Source: Mucilaginibacter yixingensis
Lineage (GTDB): Bacteria; Bacteroidota; Bacteroidia; Sphingobacteriales; Sphingobacteriaceae
Assembly: GCF_041080815.1 (NCBI RefSeq)
Contig: NZ_CP160205.1
Location: forward strand, 4,898,001 to 4,962,000
Length of the DNA stretch: 64,000 nt
Reading direction: 5' to 3'
The translations under genes and the position numbers were made by a program. Positions 16,858-25,765 of the stretch are shown piece by piece (the first letter of the stretch is position 1; every line of letters starts with the position of its first letter). The notes under the pieces were generated by a model, which ran no database searches, was not told the origin of the DNA, and saw nothing but the letters and a program-made list of their open reading frames with translations.

Positions 16858-18099
16858 ATGCCGGTAAACACTACCCTGCGCGAGAATATTGCTATTGCCC
16901 TGCAGTCTATCAGTGGGAACAGGTTGCGCACATCGTTAACGGCGCTGATTATTGCTATTGGCATTACCGCACTGGTGGGCATGCGTACGGCTATTGATGG
17001 CATGGAGCGGCGCACTAATGAGACGTTCTCCAGCATGGGGGCCAACTCTTTTACCTTGCGTAATCGCGGTACAGGCATTCAGTTTGGTGGCGGGGGGCGT
17101 GCCAAAAACTATCCGGCCATCAGGTATGACCAGGCGCAGCGCTTTAAGACCAGGTTTACCTTTCCGGCTACAGTTTCGGTTAATACTTATGCCTCATCGC
17201 AGGCTACGGTTAAAAACGGAGAGCTGAAAACCAATCCAAATATTGCCATCCTCGGGGCCGACGAAAGCTACTTGCAAACCGGAGGTTTCAAACTGGCATC
17301 GGGCCGAAACTTTTCGCCGTCTGAACTGGAACATGGTGATAACGTGGTACTGATTGGCGACGAAATTAAACTCAAGCTCTTTAAAACCGGCGATCCGATC
17401 AATAAAACCATCCTCATCGGTTCAAATAAATTCAGGGTGATTGGTTTGTTTGAACCCAAGGGTTCAAGTTCTGGCTTTGGGGGCGATAAACTTTGTGTTA
17501 TCCCACTGTTCAAGGCCAAGCAAATCAGCACCAGTTCCAGCCCTACTTACACCATAACCGTAATGACCGGCACTTCAACCGAAGAAGAAGCAGCTATAGG
17601 CGAGGCAACTTCGCTGTTCCGTAACATCCGTGGTGTGCATATTGGTCAGGAAAATAATTTTGAGATCTCCCGTAGCGACAGCATCCAGCAGGAATTAAAA
17701 AAAGTGATGGACAGTTTCAGGGTTGGCGGTGTAGCCATTGGCCTGATTACGCTTATTGGCGCTGCCATTGGCTTGATGAACATTATGCTGGTATCGGTAA
17801 CCGAGCGCACCCGTGAGATTGGTGTGCGCAAGGCCATTGGCGCTACTCCGTCAGTTATCCGCAGGCAATTTTTGATCGAGGCCATTGTCATCTGCATGAT
17901 GGGCGGTGCCGGTGGTATCGTGCTGGGCATTGCGGTCGGCAACCTTATTGTTATGGGTATTGGGGGCTCTTTTATAGTGCCCTGGGGCTGGCTGCTGATA
18001 GCGCTGTTAATTTGCACCATCATTGGTTTGCTATCGGGCTTCTACCCTGCCAAAAAGGCGTCAAAGCTTGATCCGGTAGAGGCTTTGCGCTACGAGTAG
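16858..18099 (+). CDS. ABC transporter permease, MacB/FtsX type
   Basis: 413 residues with the architecture of MacB-like permeases. One N-terminal membrane helix (TSLTALIIAIGITALVGM, about 23-45) is followed by a large extracytoplasmic MacB_PCD domain (about 55-270). Three C-terminal helices belong to the FtsX domain, including VAIGLITLIGAAIGLMNIMLV and the motif TERTREIGVRKAIGAT. It starts NTTLRENIAIALQSI, as in the family. No ATP-binding subunit or membrane fusion protein lies nearby, so its partner must be encoded elsewhere. Substrate unknown. A TAACTTTA box lies 4 bases before the ATG. Confidence 0.93.
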   Translation: MPVNTTLRENIAIALQSISGNRLRTSLTALIIAIGITALVGMRTAIDGMERRTNETFSSMGANSFTLRNRGTGIQFGGGGRAKNYPAIRYDQAQRFKTRFTFPATVSVNTYASSQATVKNGELKTNPNIAILGADESYLQTGGFKLASGRNFSPSELEHGDNVVLIGDEIKLKLFKTGDPINKTILIGSNKFRVIGLFEPKGSSSGFGGDKLCVIPLFKAKQISTSSSPTYTITVMTGTSTEEEAAIGEATSLFRNIRGVHIGQENNFEISRSDSIQQELKKVMDSFRVGGVAIGLITLIGAAIGLMNIMLVSVTERTREIGVRKAIGATPSVIRRQFLIEAIVICMMGGAGGIVLGIAVGNLIVMGIGGSFIVPWGWLLIALLICTIIGLLSGFYPAKKASKLDPVEALRYE

Positions 18100-18157
18100 C
18101 CTACCTGGCATCAAGCAACAAATACGTTTTTACTATCTTGCGGGCAAAATAGCTCTT

Positions 18158-18610
18158 ATGCGCGCAATTCTTCAACGAGTATCATCAGCATCTTGCACAG
18201 TGGACGGTGAAATTACCGGGCAAATTGGCACCGGCTTTCTGGTGCTGCTGGGTATTGAAGATGCCGATACCACCGAAGACCTGCAGTGGCTGGCACAAAA
18301 AATAACCGGCATGCGCGTTTTTAGCGACGAGGCCGGCCTGATGAACAAAAGCCTGGCCGACGTTGATGGCGACATCCTGCTTATCTCTCAGTTCACCCTG
18401 TTTGCCCAAACCAAAAAAGGCAACCGTCCCTCCTTTATCCGTGCCGCCAGGCCAGATAAGGCCATCCCGCTTTATGAGCAAATGAAAGATGCCCTGCACC
18501 TGCTTACCGGCAAAAAAATAGCCACGGGTATTTTTGGCGCTGATATGAAAATTGCTTTGGTAAACGATGGCCCCGTAACCATCAGCATCGATACCAAAAA
18601 TAAAGAGTAA
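18158..18610 (+). CDS. dtd: D-aminoacyl-tRNA deacylase
   Basis: Hydrolyses D-aminoacyl-tRNA, also misacylated glycyl-tRNA, protecting translation. The 150 residues start MRAILQRVSSASCTVDGEI. The two catalytic signatures are present: SQFTLFA near residue 78, and NDGPVTI near the end, containing the cross-subunit Gly-cisPro. Cytoplasmic homodimer. The gene is followed 118 bases later by the MazG-like gene; both are quality-control functions, but co-transcription is uncertain. Confidence 0.97.
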   Translation: MRAILQRVSSASCTVDGEITGQIGTGFLVLLGIEDADTTEDLQWLAQKITGMRVFSDEAGLMNKSLADVDGDILLISQFTLFAQTKKGNRPSFIRAARPDKAIPLYEQMKDALHLLTGKKIATGIFGADMKIALVNDGPVTISIDTKNKE

Positions 18611-18728
18611 CACCCCCATAATTTTTATATAACTAAATCGTTAGTTAATTAATTGACCAGCGATGTTGACGCTATTTATTCGTGTCATTCGCAAAAATTT
18701 AGTGTAATTCGTGTCAAAACTTTTAGTT

Positions 18729-19058
18729 ATGACTATCGAAGAAGCACAAAAGCTGGTTGACAACTGGATCAATACTACCGGTATCCGCTATTTTAACGAA
18801 CTGACCAACACGGCCATCCTGATGGAAGAAGTTGGCGAAGTGGCCCGCATTATGGCGCGGCAATATGGCGAGCAGTCGTTCAAAAAATCAGATACCGAGG
18901 TTAACCTGGCTGATGAGATGGCCGATGTGCTGTTTGTGCTTATTTGCCTGGCCAACCAAACGGGTATAGATCTGACGGATGCGCTGGAGAAAAATCTGCA
19001 GAAGAAAAGCATCCGCGATGCAGACCGGCATCGGAACAACGAGAAATTAAAACCTTAG
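18729..19058 (+). CDS. MazG-like nucleotide pyrophosphohydrolase
   Basis: 109 residues from the ATG at 18729, which gives MTIEEAQKLVDNWI. A GTG at 18711 would add six residues but lies in a repeat-like sequence. The EEVGEVARI and DEMADVLFVLICLA helices supply the ExxE and ExxD magnesium-binding motif of the all-alpha NTP pyrophosphatases. Members hydrolyse dNTPs or damaged nucleotides to the monophosphate. Three bases separate its stop from the next ATG, so the two form an operon. Confidence 0.9.
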   Translation: MTIEEAQKLVDNWINTTGIRYFNELTNTAILMEEVGEVARIMARQYGEQSFKKSDTEVNLADEMADVLFVLICLANQTGIDLTDALEKNLQKKSIRDADRHRNNEKLKP

Positions 19059-19061
19059 CAT

Positions 19062-19949
19062 ATGAAAACCCGCCTGATTGTTCCTTTTGTGCTGCTTGCA
19101 TTAGCAGCCTGCAAACCCACACCAGATCAAACCGAAGCCATTGAGCTAGCTCACGTTAATTCCGCACCACCGGCAGCCGAAAAAGAGGTAGTCAGGCTGG
19201 ATGAACCGGTAGGCAACGCAGATGTAAAAGAGGCAACAGACGACAATCAAACGACAGTCCAGGACACGGCCAAAAAAAAAATTCATGAGGGGGATATTAC
19301 TTTCAGAACAAAAAACATAACCCAAACCCGTTCGGCCATTTTGGCTTCACTCAAAGCTGTGGGTGGCTACCTGGCCAGCGAGAAAGAGTCTACCAACGAA
19401 AGTGACAGCACCAGGAACTACACACTGGAGGCCCGAATCCCCGCCAAAAACTTTGATCGATTTTTGAACAAGGTTACCCAAACCGCCGTACTGATTGACA
19501 GCAAGAACATTACCACTACCGATGTAACTACCCGCTACATAGATATGACCACCCGCCTGCGCAACAAAAAAGCGCTGGAAGCCCGCTACCTGGAACTGTT
19601 ACATCAGTCTACCCGGATGACCGATATTTTACAGGTAGAAAATAAACTGAACGAGATCCGAACCGAGATAGAGACCACCCAGGGACAGCTCAATTACCTA
19701 AACAAGCAAATTGCTTATAGCTCATTGCAAATAACGTTCTATACCAAACGGACGGACTTACCTGTTATTGACCAAACCGGTAACCGCTTACTGAATAGTC
19801 TGAAAGACGGCTGGTCTTTGCTTCAGCATTTATTCTTCGGTTTGATAGCCGTATGGCCGCTACTGTTGATTGGCGTAGTGTTGGTGGCGCTATTCAGAAG
19901 ATGGAGGAAAAGAAGAAGAGCTCAACGTTTAAACAATCCGCAGCATTAA
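19062..19949 (+). CDS. DUF4349 domain-containing lipoprotein
   Basis: 295 residues. The lipoprotein signal MKTRLIVPFVLLALAAC (lipobox Cys17) is followed by a low-complexity linker. The DUF4349 domain runs from about residue 75 to 285, with ITFRTKNITQTRSAIL, a RIPAKNFD strand, the coiled-coil LQVENKLNEIRTEIETTQG and a C-terminal membrane helix (LIAVWPLLLIGVVLVALF), ending in a basic tail. It is attached to the envelope by both lipid and helix. Function of DUF4349 is unknown. Co-transcribed with the pyrophosphohydrolase upstream (3-base gap). Confidence 0.9.
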   Translation: MKTRLIVPFVLLALAACKPTPDQTEAIELAHVNSAPPAAEKEVVRLDEPVGNADVKEATDDNQTTVQDTAKKKIHEGDITFRTKNITQTRSAILASLKAVGGYLASEKESTNESDSTRNYTLEARIPAKNFDRFLNKVTQTAVLIDSKNITTTDVTTRYIDMTTRLRNKKALEARYLELLHQSTRMTDILQVENKLNEIRTEIETTQGQLNYLNKQIAYSSLQITFYTKRTDLPVIDQTGNRLLNSLKDGWSLLQHLFFGLIAVWPLLLIGVVLVALFRRWRKRRRAQRLNNPQH

Positions 19950-19986
19950 CAAAGAAGCCGGAGGCATCACCTCCGGCTTCTTTGTT
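19948..19986. terminator. Bidirectional terminator
   Basis: A perfect 17-base stem, with arms at 19948-19964 (AACAAAGAAGCCGGAGG) and 19970-19986, and a 5-base loop. It overlaps the DUF4349 gene stop and lies 10 bases from the nagB stop, so it serves both convergent genes. Confidence 0.9.
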
Positions 19987-19995
19987 ATTATTTCC

Positions 19996-21915
19996 TTAAA
20001 ACTGGTATCGTACAAAAGCTTCCATCGCTTCATACTCGGCCATGCCCAACTGGTCATAACGCTGAGCCGTCTCGCGGTTACGGTCTTCGGCACGCTTCCA
20101 GAACTCCCGGGCATCATCACCAGGAAACACCGGCCGGTCCTTTTGCGATTGGTGCTTGAAAATAGCGTTGCGCTTGCGCACCACCTCCTGCGGCGATAGC
20201 GGCACAGCCATTTCAATCTCATAAGTATCAAACTCTTGCCATGCGCCGCGGTATAACCACAGCCAGCAATCCTCCACCCAGGCTTCGGTTTTCTTTAACT
20301 CGCGCAGTGCGGCCAGTATAATATTGAAACATACAATGTGCGTTCCATGCGGATCGGCAAAATCGCCGGCAGCAAATATCTGGTGGGGTTTTACTTGTTG
20401 CAGCAGCTCTATGGTAAGGCGCACATCTTCGGCAGTAACCGGGTTTTTCTGCGTTTTACCGGTTTCATAGAAAGGCAAGGCCATAAAATGTATATGGCTA
20501 TCTGGCAAACCGGCATAGCGGGCGCCGCTAATGGCTTCAGTTTTACGAATGAAGCCTTTTACGGTCAATATTTCTTTCGTATCCAGCTCATTAGGGTGTT
20601 TCTTTTCCAGAAAATCGCGCATGTTGCCATACAGCTTCTTCAGCTGGGTAGTGTCTTCGCCAATGCTTTGGTTAAAATCAATGGCAAACTCTACGTAACG
20701 CAACACATCATCATCCCAAACGGCAGTATTGCCAGATGTTTGATAGGCAACATGCACCTCATGCCCTTGATCAACGAGGCGGATGAATGTGCCGCCCATC
20801 GAGATCACATCATCATCAGGGTGCGGCGAAAAAATGACAGACCGCTTGCGGGCGGGCTCCCGGCGTTCCGGGCGCTGGCTATCGTCAGCATTGGGTTTGC
20901 CGCCTGGCCAACCGGTAATGGTATGCTGTATCCGGTTAAAAATATCAATGTTGATGTTGTATACCGGCCCCTGCTCTACCGCCAGTTGGGCCATGCCGTT
21001 GTTATTATAATCGTCTTCGGTCAGCTTCAAAATTGGTTTACCCACCTCTAATGCCAGCCAGATTACCGCCTTCTTTTTCAGCTGATTGGTCCACACGCAG
21101 TCTTTTACCAGCCATGGCGTATCAAAGCGGGTTAAGAGCGATGCGGCATCCTCATCCAGCACAAACTCTACATGATCGCTCAGTTGCAGGTAAGTGGCCG
21201 GTACTTCGCCGGATATTTCGCCTTCAACAGCTTTCTTAATAATCGGCGCCTTCTTTTTACTCCAGGCCATCAGGATAATCTCACGCGCCTTGAAGATGGT
21301 GCCGATACCCATAGTGATGGCTTTGGTAGGCACGTTCTCTTTACCACCAAAATCTCGCGCGGCGTCGCTGCGGGTCAGGTCGTCTAAGGTAACTAAACGG
21401 GTACCACTGTTGGGGGCCGATCCCGGCTCGTTAAAACCGATGTGACCGGTACGACCGATACCCAGAATTTGCAGATCCAGTCCGCCGGCTGCGGTTATCT
21501 TCTTTTCGTAATCCAGGCAAAAAGCCGGGATAGCGTCCAACGAGAGCGTACCATCGGGGATGTGGATATTGTTGCGATTAATATCAATATGATCAAACAA
21601 TTGTTCGTTCATAAAACGCACATAGCTTTGTGCGGCACCGGGCTGCATGGGATAATACTCGTCGAGGTTAAAGGTGATGACGTTTTGAAACGATAACCCC
21701 TCCTCTTTGTGCAGACGGATCAGCTCATTGTAAACGCCGATGGGAGTAACGCCGGTAGCGAGACCTAATACTGCATTCTGATTGTTTTGCTGTTTGTTGC
21801 GAATAACGCCAGCAATGCGTTGGGCAACTTTAGCAACTGCTTCCTTTTGATTGGGGTAAACGGTAACGGCCAGTTTTTCGTAGCGGGTTTCCTCCAATAA
21901 GTTTAATCTTGCCAT
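19996..21915 (-). CDS. nagB: Glucosamine-6-phosphate deaminase-like protein fused to PIG-L deacetylase domain
   Basis: 639 residues, a two-domain form known in Bacteroidota. The N-terminal half (about 10-290) is the NagB isomerase fold, with FNLDEYYPM (Asp85), and GIGRTGHIGFNEPGS carrying His158 and Glu163. The position of E. coli Asp141 is Thr156 here. The C-terminal domain (about 355-639) is PIG-L/LmbE type: SPHPDDDVISMGGT near 361 and DPHGTH, the zinc-binding HPDD and HxxH. Together they could deacetylate and deaminate amino-sugar phosphates, though this coupling is inferred. A TATATTTG box precedes the ATG. No other amino-sugar gene is adjacent. Confidence 0.92.
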   Translation of the reverse strand: MARLNLLEETRYEKLAVTVYPNQKEAVAKVAQRIAGVIRNKQQNNQNAVLGLATGVTPIGVYNELIRLHKEEGLSFQNVITFNLDEYYPMQPGAAQSYVRFMNEQLFDHIDINRNNIHIPDGTLSLDAIPAFCLDYEKKITAAGGLDLQILGIGRTGHIGFNEPGSAPNSGTRLVTLDDLTRSDAARDFGGKENVPTKAITMGIGTIFKAREIILMAWSKKKAPIIKKAVEGEISGEVPATYLQLSDHVEFVLDEDAASLLTRFDTPWLVKDCVWTNQLKKKAVIWLALEVGKPILKLTEDDYNNNGMAQLAVEQGPVYNINIDIFNRIQHTITGWPGGKPNADDSQRPERREPARKRSVIFSPHPDDDVISMGGTFIRLVDQGHEVHVAYQTSGNTAVWDDDVLRYVEFAIDFNQSIGEDTTQLKKLYGNMRDFLEKKHPNELDTKEILTVKGFIRKTEAISGARYAGLPDSHIHFMALPFYETGKTQKNPVTAEDVRLTIELLQQVKPHQIFAAGDFADPHGTHIVCFNIILAALRELKKTEAWVEDCWLWLYRGAWQEFDTYEIEMAVPLSPQEVVRKRNAIFKHQSQKDRPVFPGDDAREFWKRAEDRNRETAQRYDQLGMAEYEAMEAFVRYQF

Positions 21916-21940
21916 ACGTAATTTGGTTTATTGGGAGCAG

Positions 21941-21948
21941 CAAATATA
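21941..21948 (-). promoter_or_regulatory. Minus-7 promoter box of nagB
   Basis: Read on the minus strand, TATATTTG is a perfect match to the Bacteroidota TAnnTTTG box. It is placed 25 bases before the ATG, which leaves a leader of about 20 bases. Confidence 0.65.
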
Positions 21949-22155
21949 GGGTTTTGTAACATACACGATACACTTGCAAGATTGGCTACAACTCCACTAT
22001 CCCCCTAAATGCGTCGTTTTTCAACCATTGATGTTTAAACAGGCATATTAATGTGAATAAGATGGATAAATGAATGAAGAAATCGCACTCGTTTGTGGAT
22101 CTGTACTGATTCATAACAATGAAACCCATTATTGGTTTCTCCGCTGGAAGTAAAT

Positions 22156-22219
22156 CCTCCTCGTGCGAAAGACTCCTTGGGAGACATGGGGTAGGTTAGC
22201 TTATAAAGTGGCGAGGAGG
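22156..22219. repeat. Inverted repeat CCTCCTCG/CGAGGAGG
   Basis: Eight-base perfect arms flank about 48 bases that contain a small hairpin (ACTCCTTGGGAG). Only one copy was seen in the window. Its position downstream of rarA suggests a transcript end or a mobile palindromic element. Confidence 0.45.
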
Positions 22220-22252
22220 CGCTTGCGCTTGTTTGAGAACCAAAAGGTTCTG

Positions 22253-23533
22253 CTAATAGTTATATCGCTCTCCCCACAATTTGCGCAGTTTTTCGCGGGT
22301 TTTCTGTTCGGCATCGTTAGTGCCGGGGTCATAGATCTGGGCTCCTTTCAGTGCATCTGGCAGAAAATCCTGATCGGCAAAGTTGCCTTCATAGCTGTGG
22401 GCGTACTTGTAGTCTTTGCCGTAGCCAATGTTCTTCATGAGCTTGGTGGGCGCGTTGCGCAGGTGCAGCGGTACGGGTAAATCGCCATATTGTTTCACCA
22501 GTGCAATAGCCTGACCAATAGCTGTTGTAGCCGAATTACTCTTGGCCGAGTTAGCCAGGTAAATAGCCGTTTGCGACAGGATCAGCTGCGACTCGGGCAT
22601 ACCAATCACCTGTACTGCTTCAAAGCAGCTTTGTGCCAGCAGCAGGGCATTGGGGTTAGCATTGCCAATATCTTCTGACGCCAGGATGAGCATGCGGCGG
22701 GCAATAAACAGCGGGTCTTCTCCCCCAACAATCATTCGCGCCAGCCAGTAAACGGCCCCGTTAGGGTCGCTGCCGCGCATGGATTTGATAAAGGCCGAAA
22801 TGATATCATAATGCTGCTCACCCGTTTTGTCATACAGCGCCATGTTTTGCTGCACGTGCTCCAGCACCACCTCGTTGGTTAATACAATAGGATCTGTACT
22901 GAAAGCGTTGATCAACAGTTCAAAAATATTGAGCAGCTTGCGGGCATCACCGCCAGAGAGGCGCAGCAGTGCTTCATGCTCTCTGATCTCAATCTTTTTG
23001 GTCTTCAGCACCTCGTCTTCGCGCATGGCTTTGTCAAGCAGGTGCAGCAAATCGCTTTCTTCCAGCGATTGAAGGATATAAACCTGGCATCGCGATAGCA
23101 AAGCCGAGATGACCTCAAACGATGGGTTCTCTGTTGTGGCACCAATCAGCGTAACAATACCGCGCTCTACGGCGCCCAGCAATGAGTCTTGTTGAGATTT
23201 GGAGAACCGATGAATCTCGTCAATAAAAAGAATAGGTAACGAACCTCCCTGTTGTTTCAGCAGCGATGCTTTTTCAATTACCTCGCGCACATCCTTCACG
23301 CCCGAGTTAATGGCGCTCAACGCAAAAAACGGTCTGAACAAACTTTGCGAAATAATATACGCCAACGTGGTTTTACCCACCCCCGGCGGCCCCCAGAAAA
23401 TCATAGAGGGCAACGACCCGCTTTCTATAGCCTTGCGCAATACCGCGCCTGGACCAACAAGATGCTGCTGGCCAGCATAATCGCCCAGTGACCGGGGGCG
23501 CATGCGCTCTGCTAATGGCGGAAGGTTATTCAT
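22253..23533 (-). CDS. rarA: Replication-associated recombination protein A (MgsA/RarA)
   Basis: AAA+ ATPase related to clamp-loader subunits and RuvB, acting at stalled forks. The 426 residues are full length. Walker A is GPPGVGKTT (48-56), Walker B is LFIDEIHRFSKSQQD, sensor 1 is GATTENPSFE, and the C-terminal tetramerisation region has AVYWLARMIVGGEDPLFIARR and the terminal PTKLMKNIGYGKDYKYAH. The start MNNLPPLAERMRPRSL.DYAGQ is standard. Monocistronic, divergent from the glycosylase gene across a repeat-bearing gap. Confidence 0.97.
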   Translation of the reverse strand: MNNLPPLAERMRPRSLGDYAGQQHLVGPGAVLRKAIESGSLPSMIFWGPPGVGKTTLAYIISQSLFRPFFALSAINSGVKDVREVIEKASLLKQQGGSLPILFIDEIHRFSKSQQDSLLGAVERGIVTLIGATTENPSFEVISALLSRCQVYILQSLEESDLLHLLDKAMREDEVLKTKKIEIREHEALLRLSGGDARKLLNIFELLINAFSTDPIVLTNEVVLEHVQQNMALYDKTGEQHYDIISAFIKSMRGSDPNGAVYWLARMIVGGEDPLFIARRMLILASEDIGNANPNALLLAQSCFEAVQVIGMPESQLILSQTAIYLANSAKSNSATTAIGQAIALVKQYGDLPVPLHLRNAPTKLMKNIGYGKDYKYAHSYEGNFADQDFLPDALKGAQIYDPGTNDAEQKTREKLRKLWGERYNY

Positions 23534-23640
23534 TTTTTATGAGCAGTCTAAAATCCCAAATTTTTTAGTAAAACCAAACAAAATATTTAATCTTTGTGAT
23601 AACGGGTAAAGGAGGAATAGGTTTAACCGATAATACAGTG

Positions 23641-23699
23641 GTCTAAACCTCTCCCAGCAACCGCACATTACCTACACACCCCTCCCAGGGGAGGGATAG
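23641..23699. repeat. CCTCTCCC/GGGAGGG repeat
   Basis: CCTCTCCCAGCAACC, then CCCCTCCCAGGGGAGGGAT. A member of the pyrimidine-rich palindromic family also seen at 12616, 38547, 39898, 39982 and 45291. It lies immediately upstream of the AlkA-like gene and has no visible coding role. Confidence 0.6.
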
Positions 23700-23708
23700 C
23701 AGCTTCAG

Positions 23709-24338
23709 ATGATCTACAAGTTTACTACTGAGACTTTCTCGTCCATTTGCGATGAACTGGCTACGCGCGATGCAGATCTGGCAGCCATCATCCAGGCACA
23801 CGGTTATCCGCCCATGTGGCGCAGGCCTAATACTTTTGAAACGCTGGTGCACATTATTCTGGAACAGCAGGTGTCGCTGGCCTCGGCATTATCAGCTTTG
23901 AATAAACTGCGCGAGCGGATACAGGAAATTACGCCTGCACGGGTGCTGTTATTAACCGACGAGGAAATGAAAGCCTGCTATTTCAGCAGGCAAAAAATGG
24001 CATACACTAAATACCTGGCAGAAGCGCTGCTGGGCGGCCATTTAAGACTTGATGAACTGGAACATTTGCCCGACGACGAGATCCGCCAAAAGCTGACTGC
24101 CCTTAAAGGCATTGGCAACTGGACGGTAGATGTTTACCTGATGTTTGTACTGCAACGGGCCGACGTTTTCCCCATTGGCGATTTGGCCGCTGTTAACGCA
24201 TTTAAAAGAGTGAAAGGCTTGCCTAAAGATACCCCGCGTGAAGTATTTTTAACCATGTCGCAACATTGGCAACCTTACCGCACGGTAGCTACCATGTTGC
24301 TGTGGCATTATTATTTGTCTACGCCGCGCGGGAAGTAA
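23709..24338 (+). CDS. DNA-3-methyladenine glycosylase 2 family protein (AlkA-like)
   Basis: 209 residues of the HhH-GPD base-excision superfamily. The entry helix PNTFETLVHIILEQQVSLASA, the helix-hairpin-helix LTALKGIGNWTVDVYLM, and the catalytic Asp in DVFPIGDLAA are all in place. It lacks the N-terminal AlkA domain, as in short alkyl-base glycosylases. It should remove 3-methyladenine and other alkylated purines, complementing Tag (5167). The ATG at 23709 follows a repeat. It ends 5 bases from the convergent hypothetical gene. Confidence 0.92.
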   Translation: MIYKFTTETFSSICDELATRDADLAAIIQAHGYPPMWRRPNTFETLVHIILEQQVSLASALSALNKLRERIQEITPARVLLLTDEEMKACYFSRQKMAYTKYLAEALLGGHLRLDELEHLPDDEIRQKLTALKGIGNWTVDVYLMFVLQRADVFPIGDLAAVNAFKRVKGLPKDTPREVFLTMSQHWQPYRTVATMLLWHYYLSTPRGK

Positions 24339-24343
24339 TCGTT

Positions 24344-24967
24344 CTATTCAATATCTTCAAAAGGAAGGCTGGCAATTTGCTCCAGACTAACAGTTGGCTT
24401 ATGGTAAGGCTGCTCTGGAAAATCAGGCAATTGCTTGGCTTTACTTTTAGAAAACCCGAGCTTATACAATACGTTTTGTGAGGATGTCATCAACACCATA
24501 TCATATTCGGTATCATTTTCTGGCAGATAAAACATGGCCTTCTCTCCAGCAATTTCGGGCGTTATCCAGCTATCGCCAATACGGGTGGTGCCCCAGGCGG
24601 TTATTTGTGCTGCCCATAGAATATCTGTAGGATATTTTAAAAAGTTTATCGCAAAGCAAAATGCGTCAAAAGAGATATCAAACGGAAAAGTAACAACCTG
24701 CTTTTTATCACCAAGATCTGTTAAACGCAGTTTTATGCCGTCATCTTTCAGCTTATATGCTTCAGAAAACTTTTTAGCTGCCAATCGGGCTTTAGCAATA
24801 TTCTCGCCTTGGATAATAATCAGTTTATCGTTTACAACAGGACCAGACGGCTTTACCGGCGGCGTAATTAAAGACGTGGAATTTTTGGACCCTTTACTAA
24901 ACCTGATCATATAAATAATGAAAGAGGTGGCCAGTATTAGTATGAGCGGGATAAAGCTGTTGTTCAT
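24344..24967 (-). CDS. Hypothetical membrane-anchored protein
   Basis: 207 residues. One N-terminal helix (FIPLILILATSFIIYMI, about 5-21) precedes a Ser/Pro-rich linker and a soluble domain of about 150 residues with alternating strands and helices (DKLIIIQGENIAKARLAAKKFSEAY, then ITAWGTTRIGDSWITPEIAGEK). There is no lipobox or signal cleavage site, so it is a single-pass protein. Family not recognised. It is convergent with the glycosylase gene and transcribed alone. Confidence 0.72.
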   Translation of the reverse strand: MNNSFIPLILILATSFIIYMIRFSKGSKNSTSLITPPVKPSGPVVNDKLIIIQGENIAKARLAAKKFSEAYKLKDDGIKLRLTDLGDKKQVVTFPFDISFDAFCFAINFLKYPTDILWAAQITAWGTTRIGDSWITPEIAGEKAMFYLPENDTEYDMVLMTSSQNVLYKLGFSKSKAKQLPDFPEQPYHKPTVSLEQIASLPFEDIE

Positions 24968-25098
24968 GTTATTTTTGATAAGGATGCGCTAAACTAACAA
25001 ATTTTAAAATCAGCCCCGCTGCCGCATCATTTTTTGTATAATAAATTTTTTACCTTAAATTTAAATTCAACACCATCTAAACTATTGATATTTAGCTA

Positions 25099-25106
25099 TA
25101 TCTTTG
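25099..25106 (+). promoter_or_regulatory. Minus-7 promoter box TATCTTTG
   Basis: Perfect match to TAnnTTTG, 35 bases before the TTG start of the next gene. A leader of about 30 bases including AGGAGAAAA follows. No convincing minus-33 TTTG was found at standard distance. Confidence 0.6.
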
Positions 25107-25141
25107 CAATCTGATTAATTTAATTAAACTCAGGAGAAAAA

Positions 25142-25747
25142 TTGTATAAGCGATTGTTTTTGTGCCTCATAGTGGCATGCCTTCACCTTACCGCATCGGC
25201 TCAGTTTTTCCGTTTCAAAAAACGGCCGGTTTTGCCGCAATTACCCTCGGCTGTGGAGGCGCGTCCGCAACAATTTTTTGTATTTAAACTGCCGCAGGGC
25301 AAACTCATGCGCTACCAGGTGCCACGCAGCGATTTTGACCTGGAGGCCAACCAATATGCCGTTATGAAACTGGCACAGCACAATATGCGTTTCCATGTTT
25401 ATGCCGAGGCCAGTTACAATTTTAATGAACTGGCCAGGCTGTTTGTATTACAGAATCGCCTGTCTGAAGCCAAATGGTACTTTCTACAAAGCAGCCTCAT
25501 ATCGCGACAGCAAAATAATTATCGCCTCACGTTTTCAAACCTCTGTCAGTTAGGCATCCTCAAATCAGAGATTGGCGATTTTGTACTCGGCCAGCAAGAC
25601 CTGCTTGAAGCTCGTGATATGGCCGCCGCTAAAGGCTGGCTCATCGGTGTTATTGAGGCCGAGCAAAAGCTATCACAAATACGCCAGAAACGCATGGCCT
25701 CGCTGCGTTCTGATCTACGTTATGCGGAAACGGCTTCGATTGATTAA
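25142..25747 (+). CDS. Hypothetical secreted protein, TPR-like helical
   Basis: 201 residues starting at TTG. The start is supported by the Shine-Dalgarno AGGAG 6 bases before it and by the signal peptide (M)YKRLFLCLIVACLHLTASAQ. The mature part has a basic segment (FRFKKRP), and then paired helices with AEASYNFNELARLFVLQNRLSEAKWYF in a TPR-like pattern. Likely periplasmic. No family recognised. A large GTCAT palindrome follows the stop, and the ctp gene lies beyond. Confidence 0.75.
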   Translation: MYKRLFLCLIVACLHLTASAQFFRFKKRPVLPQLPSAVEARPQQFFVFKLPQGKLMRYQVPRSDFDLEANQYAVMKLAQHNMRFHVYAEASYNFNELARLFVLQNRLSEAKWYFLQSSLISRQQNNYRLTFSNLCQLGILKSEIGDFVLGQQDLLEARDMAAAKGWLIGVIEAEQKLSQIRQKRMASLRSDLRYAETASID

Positions 25748-25765
25748 TATTCATCATTTAACCTA

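Larger units (their letters stand above)
21916..22252. other. Intergenic region between nagB and rarA
   Basis: 337 bases. It holds the nagB promoter, one inverted repeat (22156-22219), and a hairpin AGAACC/GGTTCT just after the rarA stop. A 27-codon open frame (22070-22153) ends THYWFLRWK but has no supporting context. No RNA gene was recognised. Confidence 0.55.

Noticed and set aside
20338..21051. Plus-strand open frame of 237 codons inside the NagB/PIG-L gene
   Set aside because: Antisense to conserved catalytic motifs, without ribosome binding site or protein family features.
22070..22153. 27-codon open frame ending THYWFLRWK upstream of rarA
   Set aside because: No Shine-Dalgarno, no neighbouring partner, and no recognisable family; could be chance or a remnant of a lost gene.
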